Source: Aphrocallistes beatrix | Lineage: Eukaryota; Porifera; Hexactinellida; Sceptrulophora; Aphrocallistidae | Length of the DNA: 64,000 nt | Assembly: GCA_963281255.1 (NCBI GenBank) | Contig: OY725495.1 | Location: 2,790,001 to 2,854,000, forward strand | Direction: 5' to 3' | Shown: in pieces, positions 1-12,842 of the stretch | How positions within the stretch are numbered: the first letter of the stretch is position 1 | Layout: every line of letters begins with the position of its first letter | Notes under the pieces: model-generated | Told to the model about the DNA's origin: nothing | Databases searched by the model: none | Seen by the model: only the letters and a program-made list of their open reading frames with translations | Position numbers and translations under genes: made by a program

Positions 1-27
1 TAATCGAGTTTTCATAGTAAGGATATA
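1..27 (-). mobile_element. 5' terminus of a family A Helitron (body outside window)
   Basis: The first bases match, in reverse, the family A 5' end: the minus strand reads A then TCCTTACTAT, AAAACTCGATTA. The rest of that element would lie left of the window or has been replaced by the adjacent family B copy. Confidence 0.5.
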
Positions 28-37
28 TATATATATA

Positions 38-759
38 CAAGCGCACTTCGCTTGCTTGTGCTGCGCGGCTTGCGGACACTGCGTGTCCGCAGATTTACTC
101 AGTGGGCGCTTGGGGATATTAGAGAAACAATACGTCGCTTTCTTGTTTTATACTAAGTCGCTGGATTGTCATTTGTCTACGGTTGCATTAATGAAATCAG
201 AACTGTAGCAGAAATTTTGTTTCGTGATAAATATAATTTACTTCGTATTAAGTCAACTAATCCTAAATGTAAGCTCAATTTGAATAATCAATTCCAGTCC
301 ATGTCGTTAAAAGTTATTTTATGATCGAATTGATTGATCGTAGCATTTAACACACTTTAATTGTTGTAACAATCAAATTATAGACTCAGAATAGCTGTAT
401 TCAATCATTTATATGAAATAGAATCGTGTGAATGGCATTATAGAAGGCTGATAATTGATTGGTTCTCACATAAACCAATGAATTTCAATCACAAATAGTT
501 CTTTGATTGTATGCATAAGTCACTACAATTTTATTCCAATGTATTTGCATTATAAAATAATCGAATTTGATTGGTCAGCACATTTTGTCACCTATCTCGG
601 CGAGGTGTGAAGGTTTCGCTTAGATCTTCGAACTTAATCCTAGATTCATCATTTGACACCTACATGCCAATTCTCGTATCTCTACGACTTGCCAATTCTT
701 CAATCAATTCGGACAAACAAACAAACAAACAAAAAATCCTAGAGTTTTAATATATAAGA
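38..759 (-). mobile_element. Non-autonomous Helitron, family B
   Basis: On the minus strand this copy starts A then TCTTATATATTAAAACTC at 759 and ends in the GC-rich 3' segment ...AAGTGCGCTTG at 38, flanked by T. Its start region includes TTTGTTTGTTTGTCCGAATT and a segment about sorting TGGCAAGTCGTAGAGATACG-like sequence, shared with the copies at 9966, 25102 and 44311. It carries the TGCGGACAC/GTGTCCGCA-type hairpin near its 3' end. It encodes nothing and depends on a Rep/helicase from elsewhere. Confidence 0.75.
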
Positions 760-760
760 T

Positions 761-1262
761 ATATATCTGTAACGAATTGATTGAAGAAACTGCCAGGCGT
801 AGAAAGCTGATTTTATGGCATGTGGGAGTCTTTTGACTATGGCTCCACTAAGTTCTGAGCTCAGACGAAAATGTCGACTCATCATGGAATTATGACGTCA
901 TTGTCACATTTTAAAAAGTTAAGCAATACAGTTATTCGAGCATAACTCAGCCATTATAGGAGATAGAGGGGTGAAATTTTAATAGAATGTGCATATTAAT
1001 ATATCTCACATATAATATAACTACCATAAAAAAAAAGATGACTCATCACTCTGTTATGACGTCATCATTACGCATCAAAAATTTTAAAATTGACAAATTT
1101 GGTGATTTTTCGAGTGATATCGATTTTAACACTAAGATAGACATATTTAGAAATGTTATCTCCCTTATAATTAACCAATGTGACCCCAGGCGACCGAAGG
1201 GAGCCTCCGGCGGACACAAAGTGTCCGCCATCCGCGCAGCGCAAGCAAGCGAAGCGCGCTTG
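761..1262 (+). mobile_element. Non-autonomous Helitron, family A
   Basis: The body starts at TCTGTAACGAATTGATTGAA and ends GCGCTTG at 1262, followed by T. It contains two TGACGTCA palindromes (around 893 and 1057), the GGCGGACAC/GTGTCCGCC hairpin and the terminal AAGCGCGCTT. The distal 5' end is missing. Short open frames inside are chance frames that recur in other non-coding copies. Confidence 0.78.
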
Positions 1263-1302
1263 TATATATAAATAAATAAATAAATAGTTTTAATAGTAAG
1301 GA
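1263..1302 (-). repeat. Inverted family A 5' end attached beyond a CTTG end
   Basis: After the CTTG end at 1262 come (TA)n, (AAAT)n and a reversed copy of the family A 5' end (TTTTAATAGTAAGGA, ending 1302). The same junction recurs at 20931-20969, 36109-36722 and 52901-52967. Confidence 0.6.
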
Positions 1303-1317
1303 TTCAGAGCCGGTTTA

Positions 1318-1632
1318 AGGACACTTCTGAGTGTTTTTAATACAAGGTTTTTCGCATAGAACCGAACCGAGCTGTGAATGGGGTAATGTGAAAAAATCTT
1401 ATGGAATGTTGCTACATTCCATCGTTGCTATGGAAATGTATTTGGTTAGTTGGGATCATATTTTGAAAACAGTAATAATTGGGAATTCAAATTTGATCTT
1501 ATTTGATAGCCAATAGACTACTCTCTAGTAAGCAATAATATAATTTCTATGTCTAAATTCAATGGTATTGTCAAATTTGAATTCCATAATGAGTTTCCAT
1601 AGCAACGATGGAATGTAGCAACATTCCATGAA
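1318..1632. repeat. Foldback repeat with CATAGCAACGATGGAATG arms
   Basis: Two inverted arms, about 1402-1433 and 1597-1630, read GGAATGTTGCTACATTCCAT and its complement. Diverged relatives are at 29100-29260, 31500-31640 and 55020-55160. The left part (GAGCCGGTTTAAGGACACTT) reappears inverted near 29220-29250. Confidence 0.6.
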
Positions 1633-1860
1633 AAATATCATAATGATACCCCAGTTTGTCTCCGCCTTATCAAGCAGTGGCCACCCAGAGATCCCACGAA
1701 AGCGCCGGATACCAAGTGAGTATAGTCACAGTGGGACTTATTTGAGCAATAACTGAGCCAGACTAGACTCACTTGGTATCCCAAAGGCGCTTTTGTATGA
1801 TCTCAGGGCGGCGACAGTTTGACAAGGGTAGAGGCAAACTAGGGTATCATTATGATATTT
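1633..1860. mobile_element. Foldback MITE with ATCATAATGATACCC termini
   Basis: The left end ATATCATAATGATACCCCAG and the right end GGGTATCATTATGATAT are inverted copies. The interior continues the inverted pairing (TACCAAGTGAGTATAG / GACTCACTTGGTATCC). It has no coding potential. The superfamily is not recognised. Confidence 0.6.
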
Positions 1861-4350
1861 TCTGTATATGATAGAATTATTGATTAGTCATTTTCTCCTG
1901 ATCATGAAATTTTTTACAAAGGTGTTGTAACTCCTAATGAAACAAGTAACCTAATCTCTATCACATCGTTTTCCACCTATTCCATTTTAACACTTCTCGA
2001 GATGTAAAAAATTTTTTGAGGAAATGTTTTGGTAAACATTGTATGGTATAATAATGCAAATTAGACATTTTTGAGCCATCGTCACCTGACCACATATACA
2101 CTCATTAATAGGTGTCAAGATATATGATGAACATTTATCCGTTGAAAGTAGTCCTTTATCATTTTTTATTTATGAAGTTACGTATTATGTTTTAAACATC
2201 TGTATAGTTTTATTCTTATATGGATATGAATAAGCATATTAATTTTCTCAGTAATTATAGAGTAGTAGCATTTTGTTCCAATTTAACAGTGACAACTGAC
2301 AAGTCTAAACTCGTAGCCATTTGTTTTGTACTTGTACTATCAATGGAAATAGCTACTATTTCAGTAATAAACTTTCAGCAATCTCACCCTGGCTTCTGGT
2401 AATTAGTGTAAACTTGAAACAATAGAATTTGGATTGCTTTGCATAGTGTGAACTAAATGATTAATTTTAAAATAAGGATTGTAAAAAGATGGTACGTCAT
2501 AGAAAAAATCTGCAACTGCAGAAGGTGTTAAAATTGTCTTCACTACCTTAAGCGTCAAAAAGATGATAGGATTGTATTCATGGATTCTGAGTTCACACCT
2601 TGTCTGGCCATTCAAAAGTGTCTCATTTTGTCCGTTGGTGTCGGATCGAAAATCGAACAGTTTGTTGCACATTTCATACTCTCAAAGCACCTATTCCCAG
2701 AATTTTAGACCTTAATCTCTCTCTTATGGTTTGGCCATACGGAAAATCACCGGGAAAAATACAAAAAATACTATAGCCACAAATTTCAGAAGTTGGCTAC
2801 TATACGTATTATAGACGGGAAAATCAAAATCTAATGGGCTATATAGACGAATGAAGGTAAGATTAAGTACTTTCTCGATAAAAAGAAAAAGTAGGAATGA
2901 GAAGATAACATGATCCCTATACAGTTGAAACCTCCTTCATCCCTTATAAAATCCATAAAATAAGGATATCAACTATGAAGGTAAAAGTAGAGCTAGCAGG
3001 ATATTATATTTCAATTAGATGGAAGCATAGTATTCAGTAGATAAGAGAAGAGTACAAGGTTCAATAAACAAATGATTCAATGACGTGAGCGAGCATATCA
3101 TTGCATTATTCACCTACACCTACACATATTAGGGAGTAAGGATAAAACAATGCGTAGGAGATTTGAAATATTGTTTAGAACTGATTCGTATCAAGTACAA
3201 ATAATAACATGTATACTCTGCAAACAATGACAATGTGAGTATTTTAAACAAAAATTCCACAAAGAACTTAAACACAGGAAACAAAAAAAAATTCTAAATT
3301 AAATAATTTAATCTAAATCTGAAAAATATCTTGAGAAACAAAAAAACTACTTGAAATAGAACACTCAGCATAGCTAAGAAGCTTAAGCTAACCATCCAAT
3401 TATTTGATCTAAAATATCATAATTGTATATGTTACTTTTCATCTTCAATCCAAGTGTTCATCCCACAAAATATTCAATTTATAATTATCCTTTCAATAAT
3501 AATCAATTTTTCATGCTATAGCTGGGATTTTTAATTTTGAGCTCAGATATATAATTATCATTAAATAGATAGAAATCTGATGCTACTTACGGACAAATTC
3601 TAATGTGAGGATATAATAGTATGTAAATACTATAAAGTAGATTGATTCACTGATTAAAATACAGCTTGGAAGAAACCTATGTAGCCATTGAAACACAATG
3701 ATTTCATTATATATATACTGAGTGCATAGTGATCGCAGTACTATTAGAACTACATAGACTTCTTTGTTAAGGTAAAGTTTTCTGTAAAATTCTCATATTC
3801 AATTCAAAAAATGTAAACTTTTGGATGGGGAACATCAGGTAAGAGGATAGCTTCCGTAAACTTCAGATGAAACGAGTTGTTTTAACGTGAGGGGTTTCCC
3901 AATTTTTGAGGGCATATTAGCAATTAAGTATGCTATATCACTAATAAATTAAAATTATTATCATGCATTAATATCCTTTTGAAGCTTGTCCTAACCGTGA
4001 GACAAAAGAGTTAAAATATCTAGGATTTTTTATCAAATTTTCAATTATTACACCAATTTAAATGCTCTAAATATGTGGTACAAATTGGAAATTCGGAGCA
4101 AGGTTTTAGTTTCCGTATTTACTATGGTTGTATTAATCAAACATTGAAAATCTGACAAAATCTGAATGATAATTTTGGACAATAGGTCTTCACTGATTGA
4201 AGTCATCATCACTACAGATCAAAATTCTCTACAAACTATGTTTAAGCCTAATCACCAATTAATTTCCTAATTATTTATCATTGGGCACTATTAGAAATGC
4301 AATATCTAGGATAATTAAAAAGGAATGTGCAGTAAAAGAGAAGTACTTAC
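1861..4350. other. Unannotated stretch, part of intron 4
   Basis: AT-rich sequence with no recognisable repeat family or exon. I looked on the minus strand for the rest of TAZ1 (its HW and CPVC-type segments) and did not find it, so the next exon probably lies outside the window. Confidence 0.4.
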
Positions 4351-4588
4351 ATTGGCAATTCTCTTTCGTTTCGCATACAGTCATATGCTGCAACACATTC
4401 TTCATTGTGCTGCACATAGGAACCTTACATTCCACAGTGGACCCCTGTTTGAGACATCTATGTGCGTGTAGAAGAATGCCGAGCTGTTGTTGCAGGAGCC
4501 TATGCCTATTGTCTTCTGTATCTACCCCTGCCTGAGAAGGCGCTGTAGGGATTGAAGCGATGTCAGAGTCTGAAGGTTGATTTACTTG
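4351..4588 (-). CDS. CBP/p300: CBP/p300 homologue, exon 4 (first part of TAZ1)
   Basis: The 238-base exon encodes 79 residues plus one base, ending at GTAAGT. Residues 24-40 ([17 protein letters not shown]) form the first TAZ1 helix. The zinc ligands follow: H41, C45, C54 and C59 make the first complete site (LLHAHRC, VEC, PMC), and H68, C72 and C78 are three of the four ligands of the second ([10 protein letters not shown]). The [11 protein letters not shown] stretch is a hallmark of CBP/p300 TAZ1. The missing second-site cysteine and the third site must come from the next exon, beyond the window. TAZ1 binds activation domains of transcription factors such as HIF-1 alpha and CITED2 in known homologues. 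The first residues depend on which of two in-frame acceptors is used. Confidence 0.93.
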
Positions 4589-6403
4589 CTGCAGAGAGAT
4601 GGGGAGCTAGGGAGAAAGTGAGTTATAATATTTGTATATTTGTACATTATTGCTTTAAGGAAAGAATTCTACAAACTAATTAATCATTATCTCAATTTGG
4701 GAATATATTGCTATAAACATTTTTTTTAATAATTGTAGATATTCCCACGCAATCAGGTTAACTTAAAAATTTTTCCTTCCATCTTCCTTGATCACGACTA
4801 ATGAATGAATAAATTATCATTGAAAATATAAACGAATTCATAATTAAAATTAGACCACCATTTGTATTACAATTATGCGTTGTTATTCAAGTTCAACAGT
4901 ACATCTTGCATTTTTATGATGAAACAGACGCTCGGTCATCTGAGGTTAGCGAGGGTTGCAGCGCAACTTATTACATCTAATACGACGCTATAGTGGAGAT
5001 ATAATCTGTCTCCAATCGGATAATTTACTTTCTAGTCAATACTGTAATAATATACCATTGTTTGAAATTGATAAATAGAGTGAAGTGAGAAAATAACATA
5101 TCAGATATACACCTAGTGAATGGTGCAGTGCGTACCGATGATTAATTAGTTCATAATGCATAAAATACTATTTCTGTACATTGTACAACAATTGTTCGAT
5201 ATCTAATATACGCATCTGTAAAACCTCATTTTATGTACTCTGTTCGCACTTATTGATTGAAGAAACTGAGTTATCAGAGACTAATCAAATTCCATTTATA
5301 AGCTCTTTGTTTTTCGGGTTTTAATTTGTTTATTCCATTTGCTTATTACTAATTCCGAAATTATTGAGTAAGTATAATGTATACGAAAATGGTCATAAAT
5401 GTTAGTAAAAATTGAGTCAAGCGACAATTTTAATATCAAGTTTGATTCACACTAGGAAGGGAACTGGTTTGTCGGCTGTACAGCTCTCATTAATGTCTAA
5501 ACTTCATATAAAATAAGTAGAATGAACTCTCGTTATAACCAAGTCTGAACTATAGAACCTTTTATTTCCGTTTATAACCATAAGGGAGGAGCTGGGGGGA
5601 AGCGCGTTTGGTCAATACGGCAAAGGGGTTTATTGACAAATTTTTGATGTTTTTATTAGTGTTTTTTAAACCAAAAACAGGCAGCTGATTGGGCTATTTG
5701 CTTTCGAAAATTTTGCGAAATTTCTTCCCTCGATTCCTTCAAAAACACATAACTCTACTACGGATGAGATATAAGCTAAATTTTGCTCTTATTTGACAGT
5801 GTTGTCCCTTCTCCATTTTTAGTGCAACTTATAGTATAGGAAATGCCTTATTTCATGATCGGCGTGCGACATCCGTACATACGCCTGTCTGCTCGCTCCT
5901 GGAAATTATATTGGTCCAAATTGCACCAAATTGGGACCATATATTCCTTATTTGTTGGAGATTTGAACGTGGGTCTAAATTCTGGAAGATTTTCACACTT
6001 TTTCACAAAAGGTGTCAAAACTTATCAGCCAATCAGAATCCAAGGATATAACATTACAGTTGGCTTGGATTTTATTGACTAATAGGGATGAGAATCAACT
6101 CAATGCGTATAAACAACTTAGATTGACTCTCTAACCTGACCTGAATATTATTCATATTTTCACACTTCGTATCAACATGCACTGGCCAATGAAATTGTAG
6201 GGTTTTAAATTTACAATATAATTCAACATAACTGATCAATATTAATATGGATTATACCTACTCAATGCATGTAAACAAGTCATAATTACGTTTTATCACC
6301 CAGGGCCACCAGACTTCACCCATCATCATCATCATTATCATGTATAGGTAAGACTCAAACAAAAGTTTCCCAAAGTTGCACTGGTTGATATATACTGAAT
6401 ATA

Positions 6404-6580
6404 CAGTTGACTCCGCTTAATAGGGTCACATCGGTCAGGGCGTATTTTGACCCGATTAAGCGGAGAACCCTATTAACCGAAAATATTTTTGTATTAGCCT
6501 CTATGTGTGAGAGCTATTCCGGTCCTGCCAAAAGTGACCCGATTAAACAGTGACCCTACCCTATTAAGCGGAGTCGACTG
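6404..6580. mobile_element. Tigger/pogo-like MITE, subfamily GTCGACTCCGCTTAATAGG
   Basis: The terminal inverted repeats are CAGTTGACTCCGCTTAATAG and CTATTAAGCGGAGTCGACTG, flanked by TA. Nearly identical copies occur at 22568-22755 and 39585-39772. CAGT ends with a TA target duplication are typical of pogo/Tigger elements. Confidence 0.8.
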
Positions 6581-7034
6581 TATATATATTGTAAAGAAAA
6601 CAGATATTGGGCCCGGTCACTAACCTATTTCAATTAAATAATACTTATTAGTGGAAACTCGTTTGATCTAGATCCAAGGACCGCAACACATCACATGTAG
6701 AAATCTCCAGTTAAACATAAGATATGAGGAACCAGGGATTCCAAAACTGGCAAAACAGATTACTTGCTAGTTGCTACTTATTTTTTGACTGGCATTTAGT
6801 TGGCGTAAGGAGAAGAAATTATTGATCGTGTAGTATAAGACCGAAACGAGTGTGCATCGAGCGATTTTCAGAAAAATTTAAGCATTTAGAATCAGAATTT
6901 TCTGAATTTAACCATGTCCAGTTTCTCAAGGTGTCCGGGAAATTTACTTGTTACTTTTCTTTTGCTCGCCATCCAGAATATTTACTTACTACCTTTAATT
7001 TTCCTCAAAAAAAAGGTAGTAAGTAGCAAGTAAA

Positions 7035-7166
7035 TCTCTGTGAGGAACCCGGGAGGCTGGGGGGCCCGAGCCAAAGATGGCCCATATACTTAATGCAAAA
7101 TTTAGGGTGAACTCCCCCTGGAATACCTCAAATGGTCTAGAGATCTCCAAAGGTCGGCGCCCCTGA
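7035..7166. repeat. GC-rich MITE fragment, inverted relative of 50863-50985
   Basis: The sequence from GGAACCCGGGAGGC to GGTCGGCGCCCCTG matches 50863-50985 in reverse orientation (AGGGGCGCTTTTCGAAATC ... CCCCCGGGTTCGGCGCC). The CAGGGGCG-type end suggests a hAT-related MITE; no target duplication was confirmed. Confidence 0.5.
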
Positions 7167-7707
7167 TGTGGTCATGCAAATCATCGGCTTTTAGGGTTTG
7201 CAGTTCATCGAATTTTTAAAATCTAAGGTGCAATTCTCAATATCGGGAATAAACGGTTTAGTTGTTGCTTCGATAAAGGATTATATAAAAATGTAGAATC
7301 TAGATTTTAGTTTTGTAGCGTTTGATTTTTGATCCTATGAAGGAATCAATTTTACATTCCACCCTCTCTAATCCGAACACTAAGAATATAATCTTATTCG
7401 CTTATATTGGTTTGGGAGAACATGACTAAAATAGTAAAGTCGCGATTAAGACGGGCTATTTGCTGAAAGTGACAACTTAACAATTCAGTTCCCTAGCAAC
7501 AATATAAATGTGACAACATTCTGATCTCCAAACTTGATAGGCATATCGAGTGACAATTTGTTTTCTCAGTTATGTTCACTGAGTTCGATTTTGTTAATAT
7601 AAACACTCTCAATTTTGGAAAATGAAGACGAGAGCAATAAAGCATGTCACATTATTTAAACAGGTTTCATGAAATCAAGTATCACAAATCAATGCATATG
7701 TCTAAAC

Positions 7708-9180
7708 CAGGGGTCGGCAAACTCCGGCCCGCGGGCCAAATCTGGTCCGCGACATCGTTACATTATCACCCAAACATACCTATGTAATTAGAGCTACCTG
7801 AAACTTCAATTAACCTGTGATATCTAAAACAATTTTGTCTTGACAGGATTCGTTATTTTTTTTATTAAATATAAATACTAAAATGTCAATACTTCTTTAA
7901 ATAACCAGGTTATAAGTTTAGGATTTCGAGTAAATAATGGCATCTGCCTGTAAAAGAAGCAAAGTGGATCAGGGAAATCGTATATTTAAGGAAAGTTGGA
8001 CAGATCAATATTTCTTTATCATGCATGGAAAAAAGCCATCATGCCTATTACAAGTTTTTAAATTTTGATATTACTGAAGAATTCGCAAATCTCGTCTCAC
8101 TGAAGGATACTACTACTGGTGTCAATATGTTTGAAGCAATCAAACATGTCATAGATGTCTTAGGCTTAAGGCTAAATAATATTTGTGGGGTGACGACAGA
8201 TGGTGCTCCAGCTATCATCGGGAAAGCGAACGGGGCTGTTTCTCTAATTGAAAAAGAGATGCGAAATAATGGTATAGAAAGACAACTTGTAAGAACACAC
8301 TGTATCATTCATCTCGAAGCCTTGTGTGCGAAATCCATAAAAATGCAAGAAGTGATGCGAGAAGTTATTAAGTTAGTAAACTTTGTGCGCGCAAGGGGAT
8401 TATATCATCGACAATTTCAGCAACTGTTAGAAGAGATGGATAATCAATATGGCGATTTGCTATACTATAGTGAAGTGCGTTGGTTGAGTAGAAGTGCTAT
8501 GTTGCAGCGAGTATATCAGGTGAGAGATGAATTGGTCAAGTTTGTGAGAGAAAAGGGTATGGCAGTTCCAGAACCCAATGATCAAAAATGGATGGCAGAT
8601 TTTGCATTTCTGGTAAGCAAAGAATCAACTGATCAATGTTCTTTATAAGCATATTTATGCCTTTGAGATGAAGTTGCAATTATGGGAATTTCAAATGAAA
8701 GAGCGAAATTTTGTTCATCCTCCTACACTCTGCGGACATCAACCAATTGATAGCTCATGTTATGCGGATTTTATATCTGATCTCAAAGAGCAATTTGTTT
8801 GCCGATTTGCAGATATTAATAAGCATCTTAAGAAATGTAGTTACTCTTCGCTAATGTATTTGATATTAACATTTATGATGCCCCAGAAGAGTTACAAATG
8901 GAACAGATCGAACTTCAAAGTTCGAGTGAGCTCAAAATCAAATTTCAGGATGTCAATTTACTAGAATTTTACCAAAATTATTTACCCCCGTTGCAGTAAG
9001 TTGCAGTACTTTTTGGAAGTACTTATGTATGTGAACAGCTCTTTTCAAGAATGAAATATACCAAGAGCAAGTTGAGAACACGTTCAAATGATGGACATTT
9101 AGATGACGTACTACGATTGTCAGTTTCAAGCCTGCAGCCAGACATAGGAAAAATATCTAAAGAAGGGTAGCATCGCCCAT
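7708..9180 (+). pseudogene. hAT transposase relic (ZBED/GTF2IRD2-like)
   Basis: The element opens with the hAT-type end CAGGGGTCGGCAAACTCCGG at 7708. A start at 7937 reads MASACKRSKVDQGNRIFKES and WTDQYFFIMHGKKPSCLL, the usual N terminus of this group, then stops: a large piece of the N-terminal half is missing. The main open frame (8025-8648, 207 residues) carries the core with GVTTDGAPAIIGKANG and the EVRWLSRSAMLQRV motif. Frameshifted pieces follow at 8668-8964. The C-terminal dimerisation region (GSTYVCEQLFSRMKYTKSKL) is readable at about 9015-9170. No matching right terminus was found; it was probably lost when a Helitron landed nearby. Dead copy. Confidence 0.85.
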
Positions 9181-9364
9181 CACATTAGCATTTACTTGTA
9201 ATATACGTACTAGTAAGTAGACAATTAAATTATTTTCATATATACTTGTGAAAGCTCTTAAATACGATATGATATGCATCCTTTATTAGACATTTCTATA
9301 ACAAGTTGAAAAATAATATGTAAATATTGAAATTAAATATGAATTTTTCATTGATTAATTATAA

Positions 9365-9945
9365 GGTAGATAATATCTCTTACGACGTAATATGTCTGTC
9401 CTAATGTTATAATCGAGATCACTAGAAAAATCACCAAATTTGTCAATTTTTTTTTGATGCGTAATGATGACGTCATAACAGGGTTATGAGTCAGTATTTT
9501 TTGATGAGAGTTGCATCATATTTGAAATATAATGATATACGCATTGTTTTAAAATTTCAAGTTATAGTCGAAAAACTGAAATTTCAAATAATAAAAAAGG
9601 TGACAATGATGTCATAATTCCATGATGAGTCGACATTTTCGTCTGAGGTCAGAAATTAGTGGAGTCATAGCCAAAAGACTCCGACAAGCCAAAATCAGAT
9701 TTTGGTGCCTGGCAGTTTCTTCAATCAATATGTTAGAACGTCATCATTACGAGTTAAAAATTGACAAATTTGGTGATTTTTCGAGTGATATCGATTATAA
9801 CTGTAAGACAGAAGTATTTAGGGATGGTATCTACCTTATAATTAATAAATGTGAGCTTAGGCGCCCAAAGGGTGCCTACGGTGGACACAAAGTGTCAGAT
9901 ATATGTAGTATCTCTATGCTTTGTTGCAAAATCTGTCAAACATAG
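9365..9945. mobile_element. Two truncated family A Helitron pieces in opposite orientation
   Basis: About 9365-9735 reads as a minus-strand family A body (TTATAATCGAGATCACT, GATGACGTCATAACA, CATGATGAGTCGACATT, GGCAGTTTCTTCAATCAAT). A plus-strand 3' half follows (9740-9945, GATATCGATTATAACTG, GGTGGACACAAAGTG). Both lack clean termini. Confidence 0.6.
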
Positions 9946-9965
9946 CCCGATTTGAATAGCATGTA

Positions 9966-10790
9966 TCTTATACGTATATTAAAACGCTAATTTTTGTTTG
10001 TTAGTTTGTTTGTCCGAATTGATTGAATTGGCAAGTCGTAGAGATATGAAATTGGCACGTAGGTGTTAAATGATAAGTCTAGGATTAAGTTTGAAGATCT
10101 AAGCGAAATTTTCACACTTCTGCAAAAAAATGGAAAACGATTCTCACACCTTTTCTATGCAAAAAGCGCGCTTCGCTGGCTTTCACTTTGTGTCGGTCAA
10201 AGGCGTTCTTTGGGCGCCTAGGCTCACATTGATTGATTATAAGGTAGATAACATCTCTAAATACGGCTGTCCTACTGTCATAATCGATATCACTCGAAAA
10301 ATCACCAAATTTTTAAATTTTTGATGCGTAATGATGGCGTCATAACAGAGTCGTGAGTTATCATTTTTGATGATATTTGATCATATGTGAAGAATATTAA
10401 TATACACAGTCTATTAAAATTTCTAATTCTAAAAAAGGTGACGCACTTCACTCGCACAACTTCACTCACACAATATAAAATAGAAATCGCACAATAGAAA
10501 TATAATGCCTTCAATAGACTGTCATTGTTATTAATACTTCAAAGCAATAACTTACATAAATGTCTCAATACATTATAGTGTATAGCAATAAAAATATTAT
10601 GTGTAAATTTTCACACCTGTATATACATTTTTTCAAACTATTTGACGAATTTTGAAATGTTAGAGAATAGCTTGACATGGGTTTTGGGGTGTAGATTTTA
10701 CCATATTTTAGAATAAATATGATAACTTATTTGTTTACCTTTTTTTTTTTACAATAAGATACATAAAGTAAACAAATTTTTTAAAATGGG
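9966..10790 (+). mobile_element. Family B Helitron, interrupted and lacking its 3' end
   Basis: It starts A then TCTTATACGTATATTAAAAC at 9966, followed by TTTGTTTGTCCGAATTGATT. Around 10166-10440 a minus-strand family A segment is inserted (GCGCGCTTCGCTGGC, GATATCACTCGAAAAATCACC). Family B sequence with the ACAATAAGATACATAAAGT unit resumes to about 10790. No CTTG end is visible. Confidence 0.55.
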
Positions 10791-11277
10791 CCAGAGCTTG
10801 GCCTACTTAATTTTAACACAGTCAAAATTTAATTAGCACGATAAATCAAAAACCGTAAACGATAGACCTTCAAATGTATTATTACCTTATAAAAACATCC
10901 TATCAGATAATGCAATTAAGCTGTAAAATTGATTTGTCATCATGTGATTCCGCAATAGACTCTTTTTAGAGCGAAAAATGCTCATATTCTAGCTCATTCA
11001 AAACATCGATATCAGTATTTTTAATACTTGAATTTTTGATAGAACAATAATAGGAAGGCCTTAATCCAAAAATTCCGAAAATCATAACTGGAATGTCTAT
11101 GCATTCCTCAGTTTCAATGGAAACAAAAAATTGAATGTTTAAGCCATAACTAAAAAGGATACATCGTAGACACTAAGAAAATATATCATTCAATCCGTAA
11201 GTTTTACTTCATATATCCTTACTATTAAAACTCGATTAATGTTTGTATATACGTATATATATATATATATATATATA

Positions 11278-11753
11278 CACTGCCCTACCAAAAGTATTCG
11301 TACACCTCAATATTTCCCATTAATATAGTACTAAAATGGCTATATTAAAGAATGATCATGCAGTTAAAATATAAGAGATCTAGTATATTTGATTTCAGAT
11401 TCGTATTCTACGCATTTGAAATACCTATTTTCGAAGTTTCAAATCAATTGCTAATTGCCAAGGTTAAAATTCCGGACCTGTGCCACCATGTACCACTTTT
11501 CTAGAGTCTCAACCACTGTAGCAGATGGTGATAGGTGACACAGGGTAGCACAGGAAGATAAATTTCGGCATAGTTAAAACCTAATTGATTTGAAAACTCT
11601 AAAATAGGTAATTCAAATGCGTAGAATACGAATCTGAAATCAAATATACTATATCTCGTCTAGTTTAACTGCATGACAGTTCAGTAATAGACGCATTTAG
11701 TACTATTTTAATGGGAAATATTGAGGTGTACGAATACTTTTGGTAGGGTAGTG
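11278..11753. mobile_element. TA-flanked MITE, CACTGCCCTACCAAAAGTATT ends
   Basis: The ends CACTGCCCTACCAAAAGTA and TACTTTTGGTAGGGTAGTG are inverted, with TA on both sides; inner sequence also pairs (ACACCTCAATATTTCCCATT and complement). The pattern fits a mariner-type MITE. It is nested in the (TA)n of a Helitron. The element at 51420-51902 has related ends. Confidence 0.8.
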
Positions 11754-12087
11754 TATATATATATATATATATACAGTATATCACAAAATTTTTCAATTTT
11801 TCAATTTCTGAAGCGTAATGGTGATGTCATAACAGAGTGATGATTAATCATCATATTTGTGATATCTTAGTATACACATTCTATAAAAATTTCAGCTTCA
11901 ATCACCTAAATGGCTGAGTTATAGTCGAAAAACTGAAATTTCTAATTATAAAAGGTGACAATGACGTCATAATTCCATGATGAGTCGACAATTTGATCTG
12001 ATCTCAGAACTAGCCAAAAGACTCTCACATGCCAAAAATTAGTTTTCTGTGCCGGGCAGTTTCTCCAATCAATTCGCTACAGATATA

Positions 12088-12842
12088 CAGGGTGGCATTT
12101 AAGTTCTGTCCCAAGCTTTATTAGGTATAACATTTCTTAAACTCAAACAATCTTAGTTATTATGGTCTTTAGAGATTGTAATTCGAATATTCTCAATGAT
12201 TTTATAAGATTTTTCGAGTCTAAGAACTGGAACTGTGTTTTGTGAAAAAAATATGTGTCCTGGCACGCAGCGAAAATCGAGAATCAAGGCCACTGCTCCT
12301 GTAAAAAATGTCTCTAAAATCGATGTTCCATGACGATTTAGCACCAGATACCTTTCATTCACCATTGAAATATTTCACAAATCCATTGAATTCATTATCA
12401 GAAACGAGATAAAGTTATTATTTCACGACTTCAAATTAGGTACATTTTGCAAAATCACCCAAAATGGCACTTTTTTCACATCACCAAAAAATCTGATCCA
12501 AAAGGTTCTCAATATATACTGATCTAAACATTCTATATTTCTACAAATTTAGAATATTCGAGGAAAATGTGAGAGCTAATTTTTTCTGGAATTTGAAGAC
12601 TAGAAAGATAATTTGAAAAGCAGTGATCCCTGATTCTCGAATTTCGCTGCGAGCCAGGATACATAATTTTTCCACAAAAATCACCATACAAAACACAGTC
12701 CCAGTTCTTAGACTCGAAAAATCTTATAAAATCATTGAGAATATTCGAATTACAATCTCTAAAGACCATAATAACTAAGATTGTTTGAGTTTAAGAAATT
12801 TTATACCTAATAAAGCTTGCGACAGAACTTACATGCCACCCT
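12088..12842. mobile_element. Foldback MITE, CAGGGTGGCATTTAAGTTCTG ends
   Basis: Long inverted arms: CAGGGTGGCATTTAAGTTC at left and GAACTTACATGCCACCCT at right, with about 240 bases of each arm pairing (TTAGTTATTATGGTCTTTAG and complement). It lies in a (TA)n tract. A second copy is at 18884-19674. The paired minus-strand frames inside are not genes. Confidence 0.8.

Noticed and set aside
987-1271. 94-codon frame, and similar frames at 9622-9945, 41465-41800, 54031-54276
   Set aside because: All lie inside the same non-coding Helitron and share peptides only because the DNA is repeated.
2403-2672. 89-codon minus frame as a further CBP exon
   Set aside because: It has no TAZ1 cysteines or histidines in the required spacing and no clear splice sites.
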